A stretch of 64,000 nucleotides of DNA, taken from Bog-473 sp963836605 (GTDB taxonomy: Bacteria > Actinomycetota > Acidimicrobiia > Acidimicrobiales > RAAP-2). A program made the position numbers and the translations under genes. The stretch is from assembly GCA_963836605.1 (NCBI GenBank), contig CAWIKB010000014.1:372001-436000 (forward strand), given 5' to 3'. The first letter of the stretch is position 1. Every line of letters begins with the position of its first letter. The notes under the pieces were generated by a model that was not told where the DNA came from, did no database searches, and worked only from the letters and a program-made list of their open reading frames with translations. Below, one piece after another: positions 60,763-64,000 of the stretch.

Positions 60763-61398
60763 ATGACCCCCGATGCTCAAACCAAAATCGTCACCAACCA
60801 ACGAGGCATTCGATACGGCGAGCTGTTCGCTGTCTTTTCTGACGGAGACCAATTCACCGCCCATGTCTACGGCACTCAGCTTCTCAATGATTGTCCTCAG
60901 GAACTCTGGGAGACCCTCGTCCCGGCGGCCATTGCTGAGGAACTCGGCGCTCTCATCGTCAAGCTCAATGGTCCCCGGTATTGGGTGCTGGACGGTCTTG
61001 GATCAAAGAGCGCGCCTATCGAGCCCGTCGTGCGTGAGTTCAATGGGCTTCCCATGCGTCGGATTGCAGTTCTCGCGCTCGGCACGAATCCTGCCCAGGT
61101 CCCCTACACGGTACGCAATGTCGACCGGCGAGTCTCCATGTACTTCGACGCCGGTTCCGCGGTCTACGAGCTGATCGACCCCCAGGGTCTCTCCTATGTC
61201 ATGCAGGCGTACTGCACTGGGATCGACGCCACTCTCAATGAGAGCAGTCTCGGCCATCTGGGCCAGCGCCTCGCGCTCCCAAGAGGCTGGAGCTTTCGAA
61301 CGCGTGTTCTCCCGGAGGAGTTGATTGTCGACACCTCGCATTCAGTGGCAACAGTGCTCCAAGATGAGTTCGAGAACACTTACACCCTGCCCTACTAA
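60763..61398 (+). CDS. Hypothetical protein
   Basis: 211 residues. Segments such as NQRGIRYGELFAVFSDGDQF, TAHVYGTQLLNDCPQELWET and GPRYWVLDGLGSKSAP suggest a compact beta-rich enzyme or binding fold; I know homologues only as uncharacterised proteins found in catabolic clusters. CGGAGACC upstream may serve as ribosome site. It follows the TetR gene on the same strand with a 78-bp gap. Confidence 0.6.
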   Translation: MTPDAQTKIVTNQRGIRYGELFAVFSDGDQFTAHVYGTQLLNDCPQELWETLVPAAIAEELGALIVKLNGPRYWVLDGLGSKSAPIEPVVREFNGLPMRRIAVLALGTNPAQVPYTVRNVDRRVSMYFDAGSAVYELIDPQGLSYVMQAYCTGIDATLNESSLGHLGQRLALPRGWSFRTRVLPEELIVDTSHSVATVLQDEFENTYTLPY

Positions 61399-61492
61399 AG
61401 CTATGCTGAGAATGTCGATGGGGTGAGCAGGTTCGAAACCTCTTTTCCTTCCCCAACGTTCAGCAGCTCGGGCTGACCACCGACCGGCTCGT

Positions 61493-62581
61493 TCAGCGGA
61501 GCAGCTGCCGCACCTGTTTCATGGTGTCCAGGTCGTCCATGGCGGCGCCGGCGCGCTGTAGTCCCGAGCCGGCGATCTCCTCCGCCTGCAGTCCCCCGGC
61601 CGCCCTGGTGAAGGCGGCGGCCACGAAGGGGTAGGCGACGAGGAGGCGGTAGCGGTTCCAGCTCTCGGCGCGATCGAGCCGGGGTCCTCCGTGGCGGGGG
61701 AGCACGTCGAGGTAGAGGTCCAGGAGGTGGCGCTCCTCGGCCCGCCGTCGTTCGGTGGGCAGGCTCAGCGTGAGGAAGTATGCAAGGTCGCGCAGTCCGA
61801 GGCCGCGCCGGAGCACCTGCCAGTCCACGAAGCCCGGCACGTCGCCGTCGAAGTAGACGTTGCCGAAGTGGGGGTCCCCGTGCAGCAGGGTAAAACCGTC
61901 ACGGGGCAGCCGGGCCTCGAACTGGCGCTGGCTCTCGATAAGCAGCGCGGAATCGGCCGGAAGGAGAGCGGGGTTGGTGCGACGCAACCTCCCGACCACC
62001 AGACGCAGCAGCCGGGCCGTCAATGGCGCCGCCGGGTCGGCGGCGTTGGTCATCACCCACGACAACGCACCGGACCCCGCGGGGGCGGCGTAGGTGCCGT
62101 GGAGGTTGGCCAGCGCGTGCACCACGGCCTCGGCCTCGGCCGGAGAAGGGGCGCCGCGGACGTCGGCGAATCGGCAGCCCCGGGCACCCAGATCCTCGAG
62201 CACCAGCGCGAAGCGACCGGTGCGCCCGTCGTAGCGCGCCGCGAGTGCCCGTGGCACGGCGATGGGCAGCGCCGGCGCCAGGCGCTCGTAGAAGGACACC
62301 TCGGTCGGCCCGAGACGGGCCAGGCCGACGAAGAGCCGGACGGCGGCGGGCCGGGGGGCCAATTTGACGAACACCGACGCCGGCGTGCCGTCGCCCTCGA
62401 CCCCGAGCCGCGCCCGGGCCGTGGTGCCAGCCGTCTCCGCGAGGCGTTCGACACGTCGGACCGGTCGGCCCAGCAGCTCGCCCACGACAGGCGCGGTGAG
62501 GTCGTCGAGCGTGCGAGGCAGCCCGGTCCGGCGGTCGAGGCGGTCGTGCGCCAGTCGGCCCACTTCCTTGCTGACACCCAT
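61493..62581 (-). CDS. Phosphotransferase (APH/choline kinase-like fold)
   Basis: 362 residues from ATG 62581 (MGVSKEVGRLAHDRLDRRTG). Kinase-like fold with the catalytic loop TLLHGDPHFGNVYF (HGDxHxxN) and the metal Asp in GFVDWQVLRRGLGLRDLAYF. This is the aminoglycoside phosphotransferase family in its broad sense; most members phosphorylate small hydroxylated metabolites, and resistance should not be assumed. Base composition is richer in GC than the neighbours. Confidence 0.85.
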   Translation of the reverse strand: MGVSKEVGRLAHDRLDRRTGLPRTLDDLTAPVVGELLGRPVRRVERLAETAGTTARARLGVEGDGTPASVFVKLAPRPAAVRLFVGLARLGPTEVSFYERLAPALPIAVPRALAARYDGRTGRFALVLEDLGARGCRFADVRGAPSPAEAEAVVHALANLHGTYAAPAGSGALSWVMTNAADPAAPLTARLLRLVVGRLRRTNPALLPADSALLIESQRQFEARLPRDGFTLLHGDPHFGNVYFDGDVPGFVDWQVLRRGLGLRDLAYFLTLSLPTERRRAEERHLLDLYLDVLPRHGGPRLDRAESWNRYRLLVAYPFVAAAFTRAAGGLQAEEIAGSGLQRAGAAMDDLDTMKQVRQLLR

Positions 62582-62679
62582 CAGTTGGGCCTCCCCGGTC
62601 CCCGGAGCAGCGGACCGCCGGTGGTGTGCATGGACCGCATTTTGCACCACGCCGCCGGGCAGCCGCGGAATCGAGCGCG

Positions 62680-62916
62680 ACGGAGCAACTGCGGCTCGCC
62701 CGCGGCCTGGTCGACGACCTCCGCCTGCCATGGGAGCGGCCGCTTGGTCCAGCGAAGCTCACGCCGACGCGGGTGCGGCGGGGCTTTCGACGACTTCGCC
62801 CAACGATCGGCACACCGGCCAGTCCACCGAAATCGACGACGCCCGGACCGGGACGACCCAAAGGGACACGAAAACCGCCCAGAAAGCGCTACCCGGCGGT
62901 CAAGAAGGCGGCATGA
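62680..62916 (+). pseudogene. Transposase remnant (C-terminal end only)
   Basis: TEQLRLARGLVDDLRLPWER followed by LTPTRVRRGFRRLRPTIGTP and TPGPGRPKGTRKPPRKRYPA matches the C-terminal tail of a group of actinobacterial DDE transposases, ending in a basic KKAA. The catalytic domain is missing; upstream sequence turns into the antisense of the phosphotransferase gene. It marks a former insertion sequence. Confidence 0.6.
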
Positions 62917-63122
62917 GCCAGTGCCTGAGGTTTAATCGCAAGCTTAGGTGCCGCGCGCTTGTCACCCACTGAGGCGTTGTGGTCCGTATGACGGACAACG
63001 AGGCGTCGAACTCGCTCTCGATTCGGGCTCTCCCCGGAAGCCGTCTGACGACCACCCACTTCGCATATGGTCGTCGACATGAGTGTTGTCGCCCAGGGCA
63101 CTACCGACAAGGAGAACGCACG
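62917..63122. other. Intergenic region after the transposase remnant
   Basis: No gene is seen. GTCCGT-ATG-ACGGAC near 62980-62995 is a short dyad that might be an insertion-sequence end or an operator for the SDR gene. AAGGAG at 63109-63114 is the ribosome site of the SDR. Confidence 0.35.
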
Positions 63123-63919
63123 GTGAGCAAGAAGGTCGTCCTCATTACTGGTGCGTCGTCTGGAATTGGACGGGCCTGTGCACAGCACCTCTCCCACCTC
63201 AATCACAACGTCATCGGCGCGAGCCGCCGACCTGCGGTAGGAGACGCATGGACCTCGATCGAAATGGATGTTGACGACAGCCAATCAGTGACTGCTGGCG
63301 TCGAGCGCACCATCGGCCAGTTCGGAGGGCTCGACGCCATCGTGACGTGCGCCGGGTGGGGGCTGGCCGGTGCAATCGAGCAGACTCCGATCAACGAGGC
63401 CCGGGCCCAGCTTGAAACGAACTTCTTTGGAACCGTTCGGGCCGTGGTGGCCGCCCTCCCATCTCTCCGGGAGCGAAATGGGAACGTCATCCTCATGAGT
63501 TCGATTGGAGGGACCATAGGTATTCCATTCCAGGGCTATTACTCGGCGAGCAAGTTTGCTCTCGAAGGTTGGGCTGAGGCACTGGCTCGGGAGGTCAAAC
63601 CTCACGGAGTCAGGGTGACCCTCATACAGCCCGGCAACTTCCACACCGGCTTCACTGGAAGCCGAAAATTGTGACCGTGAGTGGGAACGATCCCTACGCC
63701 GTGGCCCGCGCAAAAGCCATCGACGTCATGGAGAAGGATGAACTCGCCGGAGCTGACCCTTCTTCAATTGCAAAGCTGGTGGCAAAAGTCCTTGCCTCGA
63801 ATCGCGGACCTCGAAGGAGATCGGTCGGGCCGGCAGGGGAGCGCATTGGGCCGATGGCCAAGCGCCTGCTTCCCTACAGAGTCTTTGAGGCTGCATCCGC
63901 GTCGAGCTTGGGCGTTTGA
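63123..63919 (+). CDS. Short-chain dehydrogenase/reductase (frameshifted near the C-terminus)
   Basis: An SDR of about 265 residues: VVLITGASSGIGRACAQHLS (NAD(P) site), CAGWGLAG, the Ser in ILMSSIGGTIG and the YYSASK pair. The main frame stops at 63674 just after PGNFHTGFTGSRKL, where most SDRs continue; the next frame goes on DPYAVARAKAIDVMEKDELA to the natural-looking end MAKRLLPYRVFEAASAS. Adding one A to the AAAA run at 63665-63668 restores it. GTG 63123 has AAGGAG 8 nt upstream. Confidence 0.82.
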
Positions 63920-63962
63920 ACTCGTCGAATTGCCGCCGACAACCGGGCAGAGGAATGACCAG

Positions 63963-64000
63963 ATGCCGCTCGGCAGTCAGGCCTTCGGCCCAGCCGATGA
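63963..64000 (+). CDS. Start of an unidentified gene cut by the window edge
   Basis: GAGGA at 63950-63954 precedes ATG 63963, which opens MPLGSQAFGPAD to the edge. Too short to identify; listed because the ribosome site and spacing are good. Confidence 0.35.
   Translation, partial: MPLGSQAFGPAD

Noticed and set aside
61493..62581. Aminoglycoside resistance gene
   Set aside because: The fold is APH-like, but the sequence shows no feature of a specific resistance enzyme and the family is mostly metabolic.

Overview
The window is high-GC DNA from an actinomycete-like bacterium. Two WhiB proteins, a GuaB3-type IMP dehydrogenase paralogue, an MDMPI-fold (mycothiol-dependent family) protein, a UPF0182 membrane protein, a DUF2342 protein and an actinobacterial YlbL-type PDZ/Lon protease all point to Actinomycetota. 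A deep, rod-shaped lineage such as Acidimicrobiia is my inference, not proven. Many + strand genes seem to be transcribed leaderless: a TANNNT -10 box lies 6-9 nt before the start codon and most show no Shine-Dalgarno.

Bases 1-23,800 are mainly core metabolism. They hold the end of a NUDIX gene, a hydratase-like enzyme, guaB3-guaA, a PcrA/UvrD helicase (frameshifted in this sequence), a B12-binding protein, sucCD, a VapBC pair, and purN-purH-folD, a cupin and metF (purine and one-carbon metabolism). Next come a small leaderless module ending in a nucleotidyltransferase, icd, mdh, the ATP-grasp/alpha-E/transglutaminase trio (with a polyglutamine tail on the ATP-grasp protein), an oxidoreductase and an acetyltransferase.

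Bases 23,800-46,650 hold a minus-strand operon sdhC-sdhA-sdhB-SCP2-SDR, a divergent LysR regulator, a MoxR ATPase/VWA pair, two whiB genes flanking a formiminotransferase-like gene, and a cell-envelope block. That block comprises DUF2342, a degenerate HtrA-like protein, MreB, a HEAT-repeat protein, a PDZ/Lon protease, a DivIVA-like protein with a phage MuF-like zinc tail, and UPF0182.

An initiator tRNA-Met gene at 46,787 marks a change of character. From there to 64,000 the DNA is accessory-like: an ABC exporter operon, a two-component system, three TetR regulators each divergent from an enzyme gene across palindromes, an amidohydrolase-Rieske oxygenase operon, a PhyH-type dioxygenase, DsbA- and MDMPI-fold enzymes, a kinase-like gene, a transposase remnant, and SDRs. 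Short degenerate coding stretches lie between them, as expected of an integration hot spot or catabolic island.

Five genes (pcrA at about 3,770-3,850, the 13,912 gene, the SDR near 24,410, the amidohydrolase near 53,720, the SDR near 63,665) read correctly only if the frame changes once. Either the assembly carries indel errors or several genes are decaying. Gene ends overlap by ATGA, GTGA or TTGA at most operon junctions, and I used this to choose several starts.
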